Shown in pieces: positions 25,401 through 34,339 of a stretch of 64,000 bases of DNA. Positions within the stretch are counted from its first letter, which is position 1. Every line of letters starts with the position of its first letter. Origin of the DNA: VRUE01 sp963728045 (GTDB lineage Bacteria > Actinomycetota > Thermoleophilia > Solirubrobacterales > 70-9); contig CAVSIE010000004.1 in assembly GCA_963728045.1 (NCBI GenBank), forward strand, positions 372,001 through 436,000, written 5' to 3'. The position numbers were made by a program, and so were the translations under genes. The notes beneath the pieces were generated by a model. It saw nothing but the letters and a program-made list of their open reading frames with translations, was not told the DNA's origin and ran no database searches.

Positions 25401-26777
25401 CTAGCCGCGCCTGACCACGTTACGGCCGGCGTCCTTTGCTTCATAGAGAGCGACGTCGGCCCGCAGCAGCGCCCGCCGGACATCGTCCTCCAGCATGGCC
25501 ACGCCGATGCTGGCGGTGACCGAGGCGTCGGAACCGGCCTCCTGCACTCTCGCCCGCAGCCGCTCGGCCAGCACCTCCGCCTCGCCCAAGCCGGTGCGAG
25601 GCAGCAGAGCCGCAAACTCGTCGCCGCCGATGCGAGCGACGAAGTCGCCGTCGCGAAGGCCGCCGGCGATCGCCCGGGCCATGACGGCGAGAACTCGATC
25701 TCCGGCCTCGTGACCTTCCGAGTCGTTCACCGGCTTGAAGTCGTCCAGGTCGATCATCAGCACCGCCAGGGGCTTGACGTCAGAGAAATCCCTGAGGCGA
25801 GCCGCGCGGTCCTCGAATGCCCGCCGGTTGGGCAGCCCGCTGAGCGTGTCGGTGTATGCCAGGTCCCTGTAGGTGTTCGCCTGGCGAGCCAGGTCCCGCG
25901 CCAGATCGGCCGTCTCGGCGGCGATACCTGAAAGGTGCTGCTCGACCGACTCGCCCTCCTGCGCCGACCCCCCGGACACCGCCGGGTCGGGGGCGCGTGA
26001 TGCGCCCACCCCGGCGGTGCGCTCCGGCGCAGGCTCCCAGGACGTCGGGGAGGCCTTCGAGTCCGCGGACGGGATGTCGATCGCGGCCTCAACAACTCCC
26101 AGCAACTGCTCGAGATCCGACACGAACACGGCCCTGCCGTCATCTCCACGGGACCGCGCGCCCTGACCCCCGAACAAGACGATCGGGCTGGGGTCGAGAC
26201 GGTGGAGCTCGGCGATGGCGCGATCGAGCACCTGGGCCGAACCGGGCATCGTCGCCGAGAGGCCGACCAGGTCGGGCGAGCGCGTCGCCACGGCCTCGAG
26301 GATTTCGGCGGTCGGGACGTCGGCGCCGAGGTAGATCGTTTCGTAGCCCGCCAGCTCGATCACGTCTGCGGCCATCCTCAGCCCGAGGGCGTGCTGGTCG
26401 CCCTCCACCGAGGCCATCAGGATCCGCCCCGGCATCAGCTTGTGGCCGAAGCTGGACCCGTAGATGCCCGCCATCACCCGGTGCGTGAGGGCGGTCGCAA
26501 GATGCTCTTCGGCGACTGAGCCCTCTCCCCGGCCCCAAAGCTCACCGATCCGCCACATCGCCGGCGCGATCACCCGCTGGTAGAGGCCCGCGACGCCCAG
26601 GCCCTCGGCCAGCGCCTGCCTGGCCACGCGCCCCGCCGCTCCGGCGTCGGCGACCGTGAGCGCGTCCTGATAGGCGCGGGAAAGGCGCCGGGTCGCCCTG
26701 TCCGCCTCGCGCCGGGCCGGGCCCTCGGGCCCCGCCGATGCGACCACGGTCGGGGGAGCATCACCGAGGCCGGGCAT
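25401..26777 (-). CDS. B12-binding diguanylate cyclase (cobalamin domains + GGDEF)
   Basis: 458 residues. Residues about 30-105 form a helical B12-binding cap with the motif W-x9-E-H (W81, E91-H92), found in CarH/LitR photoreceptors. Residues 115-232 form the Rossmann cobalamin domain with DQHALG (127-132), the lower-ligand His129, LSATMPGS and FGGQG. A variable linker and short coiled coil (280-305) lead to a GGDEF domain (306-458) with an intact GGDEF active site (384-388) and the inhibitory I-site RDGD (375-378). It should synthesise c-di-GMP under control of cobalamin, possibly of light via adenosylcobalamin. The start is inside the end of the upstream HD-GYP gene (17-base overlap). Confidence 0.88.
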   Translation of the reverse strand: MPGLGDAPPTVVASAGPEGPARREADRATRRLSRAYQDALTVADAGAAGRVARQALAEGLGVAGLYQRVIAPAMWRIGELWGRGEGSVAEEHLATALTHRVMAGIYGSSFGHKLMPGRILMASVEGDQHALGLRMAADVIELAGYETIYLGADVPTAEILEAVATRSPDLVGLSATMPGSAQVLDRAIAELHRLDPSPIVLFGGQGARSRGDDGRAVFVSDLEQLLGVVEAAIDIPSADSKASPTSWEPAPERTAGVGASRAPDPAVSGGSAQEGESVEQHLSGIAAETADLARDLARQANTYRDLAYTDTLSGLPNRRAFEDRAARLRDFSDVKPLAVLMIDLDDFKPVNDSEGHEAGDRVLAVMARAIAGGLRDGDFVARIGGDEFAALLPRTGLGEAEVLAERLRARVQEAGSDASVTASIGVAMLEDDVRRALLRADVALYEAKDAGRNVVRRG

Positions 26778-27843
26778 GCTCAACCCCCGAGACCTCGAGC
26801 ACCTCGTCGAGATGCTCGAGGAAGCAGTCGAGCAGGACCGGATCGAAATGGGTGCCCCTTCCTTCGCGCATGACCTCGAGCGCACGCTCGAGCGGCAGCC
26901 TCGCCCGGTAGGGCCGGTCGCTGGTCAGCGCGTCGAAAACGTCGGCGATCGCGACGATGCGACCGGCAAGCGGGATCTTCTCACCGGACAAATGGGCCGG
27001 GTAGCCCCTTCCGTCAATGCGCTCGTGATGGGTGAGGGCGATTTCCGCGGCAAGGTCGAGCAGCGGAGAGCCCGAGTTGGCGAGGATGTCGTGGCCGATC
27101 TGAGCGTGGCGCTGCATCACCGCACGCTCGCCGGGGCTCAGTCCCCCCGGCTTCAACAGGATCGCATCGGGAATCGCCACCTTGCCGACGTCGTGCATGG
27201 GAGCGGCAAGATCGATGGCGCGCACCTCCTCCTCGTCGAGGCCGAGAAGACGAGCCAGCAGCGCCGAGTAGCTGCCGATGCGGCGGATGTGAGCGCCGGT
27301 CTCGAGGTCGCGCTGGCCGACCACTTCGCTCAAACGCCGCAACATCTCGGCGCGCTGGCTATCGATCAGGCGCTCGCGCTCCGCTACGTCCACCAGCGCC
27401 TCCCTCACCTCGGTCGCCCGCTCCTGCGCCTCCCGCTGGGAGCCGTTGCCCAGGTGCAACAGGTGATGACGCCGGCGCGCTTGCTCGAGAGCGCAGTCAA
27501 CGTGGATCAGCAGCTCGTTGCGGCTGAACGGCTTGACCATGTAGCCGTCCGCCCCTCGCTCGCTCGCCGCATGGGCGATTGCCGGGTCGTCTTCGCCGGT
27601 TGCCATCAATACCGCGACCTCGCGGTGAGATCTGTCGAGCTCCTCGAGCAGGGTCATCCCGCTCTCGCCGGGCATGTTCAGGTCGCAGATGATCAGGTCG
27701 TAGCGATCCGTGTCCAGTAGCTCGCGGGCCCGGGAAACACTCTCCGCGGTGGCACACTCGTATCCATCCGCGACCAGTGCGCGCGAAAACACCCGCCGCG
27801 CGGGCGCCTCGTCATCGACCACGAGAATCCGCTCGCCCGACAT
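26761..27843 (-). CDS. Response regulator with HD-GYP c-di-GMP phosphodiesterase domain
   Basis: 360 residues: a receiver domain (about 4-120; VDDE pocket, phospho-Asp in LIICDLNMPG, Lys in MVKPF), a helical linker (125-170), and an HD-GYP domain (about 172-345). Metal and catalytic residues are visible in AAPMHDVGKVAIPD, HHERIDGRGYP (the canonical HHExxDGxGYP) and ADVFDALTSDRPYR. It should hydrolyse c-di-GMP when phosphorylated. It is followed by the B12-GGDEF gene with overlap and preceded by a second gene of the same architecture with no gap. Confidence 0.92.
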   Translation of the reverse strand: MSGERILVVDDEAPARRVFSRALVADGYECATAESVSRARELLDTDRYDLIICDLNMPGESGMTLLEELDRSHREVAVLMATGEDDPAIAHAASERGADGYMVKPFSRNELLIHVDCALEQARRRHHLLHLGNGSQREAQERATEVREALVDVAERERLIDSQRAEMLRRLSEVVGQRDLETGAHIRRIGSYSALLARLLGLDEEEVRAIDLAAPMHDVGKVAIPDAILLKPGGLSPGERAVMQRHAQIGHDILANSGSPLLDLAAEIALTHHERIDGRGYPAHLSGEKIPLAGRIVAIADVFDALTSDRPYRARLPLERALEVMREGRGTHFDPVLLDCFLEHLDEVLEVSGVEHARPR

Positions 27844-28930
27844 CTATGGATGCGCCGCCCTCAGCCGCAGCGCCTCGTCGAGGTGGTCGAGCAGCGCGTC
27901 GACGATCTGGGGGTCGAACTGGGTTCCCCTGCCCTCGCGAATCGTCGCTGCCACCGCCTCGACAGACATGGCAGGCCAGTAGCAGCGGTCGCTCAGAAGG
28001 GCATCGAAGACATCGACCACGGCGACGACCCGGCCCTCGAGCGGGATCCCTTCGCCACTCAGACCCAGTGGGTAGCCGTCGCCGTCCCAGCGCTCGTGAT
28101 GGGTGAGAGCGATCTTCGCCGCCATCCGCAGCAGATCGCTGTCGGAATCGCCGAGGATCTGGTGGCCAACCGTCGTATGGCGCTCCATCTGCTTGCGCTC
28201 TCCGGCAGTGAGGGGCCCGGGCTTCTGGAGGATGTCTTCCGGCGTCGCGATCTTGCCGACGTCATGCATCGGCGCTGCCGCTCGCAGAAGCAAGACACGG
28301 CCCCGGTCAAGGCCCCAACAGGTCGCCAAGGAAGGCTGCGATCGAGCCCATCCGCTTGACGTGCTGCCCGGTCTCCGCATCGTGCATCTCGATCGCCCTG
28401 GCGAGGCACTCAACCGTCTCCTGTCGCGACCCATGCAACTCCTCGATCGCTCGCTCTCGCGCGAGGGCCAACCCCTCCTGCCGCGCCTCGGCCTGCATTT
28501 CGGCGGCGATGTCCCGCTGGCGCAGCACGTTCATCACCGTGATCAAAAGCTGCCTCGCCAAGAATGGCTTGACCAGATAGCCGCTCACCCCCAGTCCGAA
28601 TGCCCGGTCTGCCACCTCGGGGTCATCGAGCCTGGTGATGAGGACGATCGCGGTTTCGGGATGCTCGTGAATGATCTCCTCGACCAGGGCAAATCTGAGC
28701 TCTCCCGGCCTCTGAATCTCGCAGAGGGCGAGGTGGAAAGGAGCGGCGGAAAGCTTCTCGCGGGCCTGTTCGACGCTGCTTGCGAACTCATACGAGTACC
28801 GCTCTCCCAAAGCGTGATCGAGAGAACGGTGCACCTCGGGGTGAGCGTCCATCACCAAGATGCGAGTGCGTCCGGAGGCCGCCCTCCAGCTCGAACCGAG
28901 AGGTGACACCGGTGTCGGTTCAGGAGTCAT
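27844..28930 (-). pseudogene. Response regulator-HD-GYP gene with a +1 frame break
   Basis: Two frames together encode a paralogue of the next gene. The first part (28930 to 28307) reads MTPEPTPVSPLGSS, then a receiver domain with VMDAHPE, SGYLVKPF and the start of the HD-GYP domain up to GDLLGP, then UGA. The second part continues in the +1 frame with LDRGRVLLLRAAAPMHDVGKI and HHERWDGDGYP to the stop at 27844. The switch point is CCT-TGA-C (28312-28306), where skipping one base restores a continuous protein of about 360 residues. The receiver is also odd: the usual phospho-Asp context reads LCEIQRPGE, with Glu in place of Asp. This could be sequence error, decay or +1 recoding. The ATG overlaps the kinase gene end by 11 bases. 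Confidence 0.75.
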
Positions 28931-30882
28931 CAGCCCCACCTTTGCCCCTCGCTCCCGCCCCTGCATCAAGCAGGCTGCGGACCGCCCTGAGCAGCTCGCT
29001 GGCACTGAATGGCTTCTCGATGAAAGCGCCGGCTCCCTGCTCGGCCAGCGCCTCCGGTGCCAGTACCTCATGGCTGTAGCCGGACATGAAGATGACCCCC
29101 AGCTCCGGTCGGATCGCCTTGATCTGGTCGACCAGCTCGGTGCCGAGCATCCCCGGCATGATCACGTCGGTGAGGAGCAGGTGGATAGGTCGCTCTGCTT
29201 GCCGGCAGGCGTCGAGCGCCTCCTCGCCGCCGCGGGTGCCGATCACCGAGTAGCCGCCCTTGGTAAGGATGCGCTCGGCCATCCGCCGCACGTCGGGCTC
29301 ATCCTCGACGACCAGCACCACCTCGCCGTGGCCGGCCGGGCGTTCCTTGGGCTGGGCTTCGTCCTTGCTGGGAACGAACGAGCTGGCGGGAAGGTGGATC
29401 TTGACCGTGGTGCCCATGCCGGGCTCGGAGTAGATGTCGATCCGCCCGCCCGCGCCGGTGACGATCCCATACACCGTGGCAAGGCCGAGGCCGGTCCCTT
29501 CGGCCTTTCCCTTCGTGGTGAAGAATGGCTCGCAGGCCCGCTGGATCGGTCTCCTCATCCATCCCGACGCCGGTGTCGCTCACCTTCAGCCGAACGTAGT
29601 CCCCCGGCTTGGTGTCGGGATGCATGCAGGCGTACTCCTCGTCGAGCTCGGCGTTGCCGGCCTCGATCAAGAGACGACCCCCGTCGGGCATCGCGTCGCG
29701 AGCGTTGACCGCCAGGTTGACGAGCACCTGCTCGATCTGACCGGGATCGGCCTCGATCGCCATCAGGTCCTCGTCGAAAAGGGTCTCCATCTCGACTCGC
29801 TCGCCCAGCGCCTTGCGCAGGAGGTTCTCGAGCCCCGAGATGACCAGACGAAGATCGAGCACCTCCGGCTGGACGACCTCACGCCGACTGAAGATCAGCA
29901 ACTGACGGGTGAGCGCGGCCGCGCGCTCAGCTGCCCGGCGGATTTCCTCAACGTCGTCGAACGCCTCGGAACCAGGCTCCTGCCTGTCGGCTACGAACTC
30001 GGCGTAGTTGAGGATCACGCCGAGGATGTTGTTGAAGTCGTGGGCAATGCCACCGGCCAGCTGCCCGACGCTCTCCAGGCGCTGCGCCTGGTGCAACTGC
30101 TCCAGCAGAGCCCGCTCGCGCTCACCCTCGGCGCGATCGCTGACATCGCGGACGGCGACCGTGGCGAGAGTCCCCTCCTCGGTATCGATGCTGGAGAGGC
30201 TGATCTCGGCCGGGAACTCCGTTCCATCCCTGCGCATGGCGTAGAGCTCGACGCCGGCGCCCATCGGCCGGGTCCGTGGCTCGCGGAAATAGTCATCCCG
30301 ATGGTGGGGATGGACCTTGCGAAAGCGCTCGGGAACGAGAGACTCGACCAGCTTGCCGATCAGCTCATCGCGGGTGTAGCCGAAGAGCGTCTCTGCCTGC
30401 TGGTTGACCAGCACGATCTCCCCCGTGGGCATGACGCCCACGATCGCGTCCGGCGCAAAGTCCAGGAACTGCTCGAACTTCTTCTCCGCCGCCCGTCGCT
30501 CAGTGACGTCGCGAATGGCCGCGGTGACCAGCAAGCCCCCGTCGACCTCGATCGAGGACAGCGAGATCTCCGCTGGAAACTCGCTGCCATCCTGTCGCCG
30601 TCCGCACAGCTCGAGCTTGGCCCCTATCGGCCCCGTCCGAGGTTCGACGAAGTAACGCTCCACATGATGCGGAAGAAGGTCGCGGAAGCGATCCGGCACG
30701 AGCATCCCCACCTCCTCGCCAAGGAGATCCTCACGCGTATAGCCAAAGAGAGCCTCGGTCTGGCTGTTGACCAAGAGGATCTTGCCCTCCTCGTCCACTC
30801 CGACGATCGCGTCGGGCGTCGCCTCGAGCAACTGCTCAAAAGTCGAGTTGACAGTGCCGGATCTGGCTGAGTCAGTGCTCAC
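28920..30882 (-). pseudogene. PAS-PAS hybrid histidine kinase with a frame break
   Basis: Frame one (30882 to about 29545) encodes PAS1 (about 12-125), PAS2 (about 137-250), a HisKA box with GIAHDFNNILGVI, and the ATPase N-box VNLAVNARDAMPDGG and G1-box SDTGVGMDEET. The frame then shifts by +1 and continues (29545 to 28920) with CEPFFTTKGKAEGTGLGLATVYGI and a C-terminal receiver domain (VVEDEPDV, LLTDVIMPG, FIEKPF). Corrected, it is a typical hybrid kinase of about 650 residues. It heads the c-di-GMP operon and is the natural phosphodonor for the two HD-GYP regulators. As given, the sequence would not make an intact kinase. Confidence 0.8.
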
Positions 30883-30891
30883 TGGCGCGTC

Positions 30892-31605
30892 CTATCGAAT
30901 TAGCAGTGGCGTGCCGATCGGCATCAGGCGCCAAAGATGGCGCACCGCCCGATTTCGGACTCGAATGCAACCGTGCGACGGCCGGCCTGGGATCAGGAGT
31001 GGTTCGCTCGTTCCGTGAATGCCGACGATTCCACCTCCGGGCCAGTCACTGAGGACTGAATAGTCGCTGGTGCCGAACGCCACGGGTCCGTAGACGCTGC
31101 TGGAATCAGGCGTCCTGAACTTTTCGCGGATCCAGAAGCGTCCCGCTGGGGTGGGAGTGCTCGGCTTGCCGATACCGACCGGCGCGCTCCAGATCCGCCT
31201 GCCCCGCCTGTAGAGAGTCGCGCGCAGCTTGCGGCGAACCAAGACAAGCAGGGTCTGCACACGGTAACGGGGGCCGAGGGCCGATCGTCGGACCCACCCC
31301 CTTCGTCCGTTGGGGCGCATCGGGATGCGCACTTCAAGCCAGGTGTGCCACTTCGAATCCCTCCAGCTACGCAAAACCGGATAGACCTCTGGAAACCCGT
31401 CCTCGGTGAGAAAGTGAATCCGCGCGATCTTTCGCGATTCTGACGTCGGCCGGCGGCGGATCGGGGCCTGTCGCACAGGGTGCGCCCAGCGCGTGAAGGT
31501 CCATTCGTTAGAGAGACGAACGCTGCCGCTGGCGCCGGGAACGCTGGCTGCGGTTGCCGCTGCCGGAAGCACGAGAGCCGCCAGCAGGACGACGAGGACC
31601 AGCAA
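30892..31605 (-). CDS. Secreted L,D-transpeptidase (YkuD domain)
   Basis: 237 residues with an N-terminal signal segment (LVVLLAALVLPAAATAA). An SH3-like region (about 40-120) precedes the YkuD catalytic domain, which has the signature GIVGIHGTSEPLL then GRPSHGCIRVRN, containing the catalytic His and Cys. Such enzymes make 3-3 cross-links in peptidoglycan or attach proteins to it. It lies three bases from the DUF3494 gene upstream and 9 bp before the kinase gene, all on the same strand. A paralogue of different architecture lies outside the island at 58146-59183. Confidence 0.9.
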   Translation of the reverse strand: MLVLVVLLAALVLPAAATAASVPGASGSVRLSNEWTFTRWAHPVRQAPIRRRPTSESRKIARIHFLTEDGFPEVYPVLRSWRDSKWHTWLEVRIPMRPNGRRGWVRRSALGPRYRVQTLLVLVRRKLRATLYRRGRRIWSAPVGIGKPSTPTPAGRFWIREKFRTPDSSSVYGPVAFGTSDYSVLSDWPGGGIVGIHGTSEPLLIPGRPSHGCIRVRNRAVRHLWRLMPIGTPLLIR

Positions 31606-31608
31606 AGC

Positions 31609-32757
31609 TCAGCCCGTGAAGTCCGGGCTCGGGGCAGCTCGAGCGCAACGTCGGAAGCTCCGGCTCGCGACATCGCGGCGGCCATTGCGATCGACCGCCA
31701 CCACGCGGATCGTGTGGGACCCGGCACGCAATCCCACGACGCGGACCCAAACAGAGAACCGCCTACTGGCGCTCTGCTCGATCAGCTTGCCGTCGAGGAA
31801 GACCCTGACGCTGCGCATCGGCACCTCGCTCTGGATCCTGAACCTGGCCCTGAATCCATCGTCGGTGCAGGGTGCGCCGCGACCGGGGCCGCCCGTGCGC
31901 CCCGGGGCGCTGGGAACGCCGGTGATCCGCACGTTCGGCCCGCCTTTGCCAGTGTGGCCAGTGCCACCGCCTTTACCGCTGCCTTTTTTGCCGCCGCCTT
32001 TTTTGCTGCCCTTTTTACCGCCACCTTCGCCCCCACCACCCGTTCCGCCAGCCCCACAGTCGGCTCGGGTGATGGTGTCGTTGATCAGCGTGACCGAGGC
32101 GTTTCGAGCAAGGAGCCTGCCATCCACGGCGACACCACTATTCAGAGAGATCGATGCCAGTGCCAGGATATTCCCAGTGAATGCGGAGTCCGTGCCGAGA
32201 GCTGCAGATGAACCAACCTGCCAGAAGACGTGGCATGGCTGGGCGCCGTTTATCAGTGAGACACGAGAGGCTGACGCGGTGGTCAGCGTACTGGCCATCT
32301 GGAAGATGAAGACGGCATCCGGATTGCCCTGGGCATTCAGGGTCAGCGTTCCCGTGATGCCAAACGTTCCTGCCTGGGAGTTGTAGACGCCGGGCGTCAA
32401 GGTCTGGCCACCAAGCTCGGTAGCCAAAGTGTTGGGCGGACCCTGTCCAGCTGCGTCGTTGTAGGCGGTGGTCAGATCGGCCTGAGCCTGAGCGGCGAGG
32501 GCGTCGGCCTGGTGGATTGACCCGTTGACCGTCCCGTTGGGTGCCCCGCCAAAGCCGACCACCGCAGGAGTTGGAAAGGTGCCCAGGTCCCCGTTGATCA
32601 CACTGGGCCCGGTGTTCGTTACGCCGGCGCCTGCCAGCACCGCAAAGCTATTCGCTGTTCCAAGGCCAACCGACGTTGCCGCCTGCGAGCTGCCAGCAAA
32701 AGCCAGGGTCACCATGAACGCCAGCGGAACAATGCCGATCTTCGATATGCGCCTCAT
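31609..32757 (-). CDS. Secreted DUF3494 (ice-binding-like) protein with Gly/Lys linker
   Basis: 382 residues: signal peptide (1-26), then a DUF3494 domain (about 27-230) typical of ice-binding/adhesion beta-solenoids (SFAVLAGAGVTNTGPSVINGDLG, LTPGVYNSQAGTFGITGTLTL, VFIFQMASTLTTASAS, CHVFWQVGSSA, TFTGNILAL-like segments). A Gly/Lys-rich low-complexity linker (about 238-275) follows, then a C-terminal Ig-like domain. Family members bind ice or act as adhesins; which applies here is unknown. One copy of a 38-bp repeated element lies 35-72 bp upstream of the ATG. Confidence 0.85.
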   Translation of the reverse strand: MRRISKIGIVPLAFMVTLAFAGSSQAATSVGLGTANSFAVLAGAGVTNTGPSVINGDLGTFPTPAVVGFGGAPNGTVNGSIHQADALAAQAQADLTTAYNDAAGQGPPNTLATELGGQTLTPGVYNSQAGTFGITGTLTLNAQGNPDAVFIFQMASTLTTASASRVSLINGAQPCHVFWQVGSSAALGTDSAFTGNILALASISLNSGVAVDGRLLARNASVTLINDTITRADCGAGGTGGGGEGGGKKGSKKGGGKKGSGKGGGTGHTGKGGPNVRITGVPSAPGRTGGPGRGAPCTDDGFRARFRIQSEVPMRSVRVFLDGKLIEQSASRRFSVWVRVVGLRAGSHTIRVVAVDRNGRRDVASRSFRRCARAAPSPDFTG

Positions 32758-32791
32758 CTCGGGTCACTATCGATGTACTGTCTGCGCAGCA

Positions 32792-32829
32792 CAATCCCCC
32801 AGACGTACGAAGTGTTGCGGATATCCCCC
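32792..32829 (-). promoter_or_regulatory. 38-bp repeated element, copy A (upstream of DUF3494 gene)
   Basis: Read on the minus strand it runs from GGGGGATATCC to TCTGGGGGATTG and matches 30 of 38 bases of the element at 33724-33761, in inverted orientation. It ends 35 bp before the DUF3494 ATG, a position suited to a promoter or activator site. The regulator encoded between the two copies is a LuxR-type protein. Confidence 0.55.
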
Positions 32830-32923
32830 CGAAGGACTAGACAAAAGGTGTCATGACAGAAGGTGTCATCACAGCACCGCGCACCGCGCCAACGCGCACC
32901 ACGCGCTTAACCGCGTGGTTACG

Positions 32924-33616
32924 CTATGCCTCCCAATTGATTTGCCCCGTAACCAGAGCGATCGCTACGGCATGTGCTCGGGTGTGCGCTCCGAGCTTGC
33001 CCAGCGCGTTGTGAACGTGAGACTTGACTGTCTCCGGGGAAAGAAATAGGCGCTCCGCGATGTCACCGCCCTGAAGCCCGGAGGCGACCAGCGTCATAAC
33101 CTCCCGCTCGCGCTCGGTGAGTTGCAGCCGACCACTCCCCTCTGCCACAACAGGTGCCCATGTCGCTTCGCGGGCCAAGGCACCCTTCGCATGCTCAGTG
33201 GAGACACCATCGGACGGGATGAAGACTGAAAGGTGGCGCGCGGGCAGTACGTTTGCCGTCGCACTGAACTCGACGGGAATTGGCCCACGGTCCGGAACGT
33301 ACAGTTGGTACCAGCCCTCCGCCGCCCCACTGGCCAGGAATGCCCGCCACTGCTCCTCGAGCCTTTTGCGCTCGCTCTGAGGCGTGAAATCGTCCATCGT
33401 GCGCCAGGGGATCTCCTCCCGGGGGATCGCCAGCAGGTCGCATGCAGCGATATTCCCAGTAACCCAGCGTCGCTGGTCGTCGGCAATCAGCATCGGGTGC
33501 CGTGACTGCTCAAACGCCGTCCGCAGGCGCACCGCTGCCTGGCGGCCAGGTTTACCGCCTGCAAAGACCTGCGCATTCTCTCCGTTGTCGGGTTGTTCCG
33601 GGGAAGCCACACGCAC
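32924..33616 (-). CDS. LuxR-family transcriptional regulator with PAS-like sensor domain
   Basis: 230 residues. A PAS-like region (about 28-140) contains LIADDQRRWVTGNIAACDLLAIPREEIPW. The C-terminal LuxR HTH (about 165-230) reads LTEREREVMTLVASGLQGGDIAERLFLSPETVKSHVHNALGKLG, a full canonical HTH. It likely senses a small signal and controls neighbours. It is flanked on both sides by 38-bp elements pointing outward, toward the DUF3494 gene and toward the STAS/collagen-like genes, which makes these likely targets. Confidence 0.88.
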   Translation of the reverse strand: MRVASPEQPDNGENAQVFAGGKPGRQAAVRLRTAFEQSRHPMLIADDQRRWVTGNIAACDLLAIPREEIPWRTMDDFTPQSERKRLEEQWRAFLASGAAEGWYQLYVPDRGPIPVEFSATANVLPARHLSVFIPSDGVSTEHAKGALAREATWAPVVAEGSGRLQLTEREREVMTLVASGLQGGDIAERLFLSPETVKSHVHNALGKLGAHTRAHAVAIALVTGQINWEA

Positions 33617-33723
33617 TCCCTTGACTTTAGGCTTAAATTCGCTGATTACCTGCTTGATTTCGAACGATAAGGGACAAGCCTTTGACGATGCAAGCCATCG
33701 CCCAGATCACAGCTAACCCCTTT

Positions 33724-33761
33724 GGGGGATATCCACAGTGCGTCACGCGTCTGGGGGATTG
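33724..33761 (+). promoter_or_regulatory. 38-bp repeated element, copy B
   Basis: The plus strand reads GGGGGATATCC to TCTGGGGGATTG and is 30/38 identical to copy A in inverted orientation. It lies 108 bp upstream of the LuxR gene start, pointing away from it toward the STAS gene (start about 185 bp further). Each copy holds GGATATCC (palindromic) and a second GGGGGAT word. Confidence 0.5.
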
Positions 33762-33947
33762 CGTTCTTCGGCACCAGCCCAGATACTTGTGCTCAGCGAG
33801 TGATTCGGCAGCTTCATCACTCCCACGCTCGCTGATCCAAGAAGTCACTCCCGGCCCCCTAGGTCTCTCCCCTGCCAGACCTAGGGGGTCACATAGAAGT
33901 GGCGACAAGCGTGCGGTGCGTTCCACGCAACCGAAGAGAGGTCACGT

Positions 33948-34328
33948 ATTCGTACGATCCAAGACTTTCCAGTTGGATCTAGCGGGCAGGCTGCATTTCC
34001 ACTGCCCCCATTTGCGATCGACGCTGCAAGGGAGGGCGATGTCTATGTCATACGCGTCCAGGGTGAGCTCGATCTATGCGAGTGCCCCCGCCTGGAGCGT
34101 ACTCTGCGAGAGGCCGAGGCAAGCCATGCCATCCGAATCCTGCTTGACCTCGAAGAGCTGACGTTCATTGACGCGGCAGGGCTTGGCGCCCTTGTCGCGG
34201 CCTGGCATCGCTCTGTAAGCGATAGCAACCGCCTGCAGATAACACCTGGAAGAGGAAACGTGGCAGGCATGTTCCGCCTGACCGCCCTTGACCTGGTACT
34301 GCCGTTTATCCCGTCCGGCCCCCGCTGA
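33948..34328 (+). CDS. STAS-domain protein (anti-anti-sigma-like), probable ATT start
   Basis: The frame encodes a STAS domain: REGDVYVIRVQGELDLCECP, then ILLDLEELTFIDAAGLGALV and a C-terminal RLTALDLVLPFIPSGPR. The FIDAAGLG segment lacks the usual phosphorylatable Ser/Thr (Ala instead), so control by a kinase is doubtful. Between the in-frame stop at 33894 and the domain there is no ATG, GTG or TTG. The best candidate is ATT at 33948, preceded by AGAGAGG at 33935-33941 with good spacing; CTG at 34002 is an alternative. It ends 11 bases before the collagen-like gene, so they are likely cotranscribed. Confidence 0.65.
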   Translation: MRTIQDFPVGSSGQAAFPLPPFAIDAAREGDVYVIRVQGELDLCECPRLERTLREAEASHAIRILLDLEELTFIDAAGLGALVAAWHRSVSDSNRLQITPGRGNVAGMFRLTALDLVLPFIPSGPR

Positions 34329-34339
34329 AGGAGCAGACC

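Noticed and set aside
33682..34161. 159-codon frame over the STAS region
   Set aside because: Its composition is not protein-like. The STAS domain is in a different frame, and no single shift joins the two sensibly.
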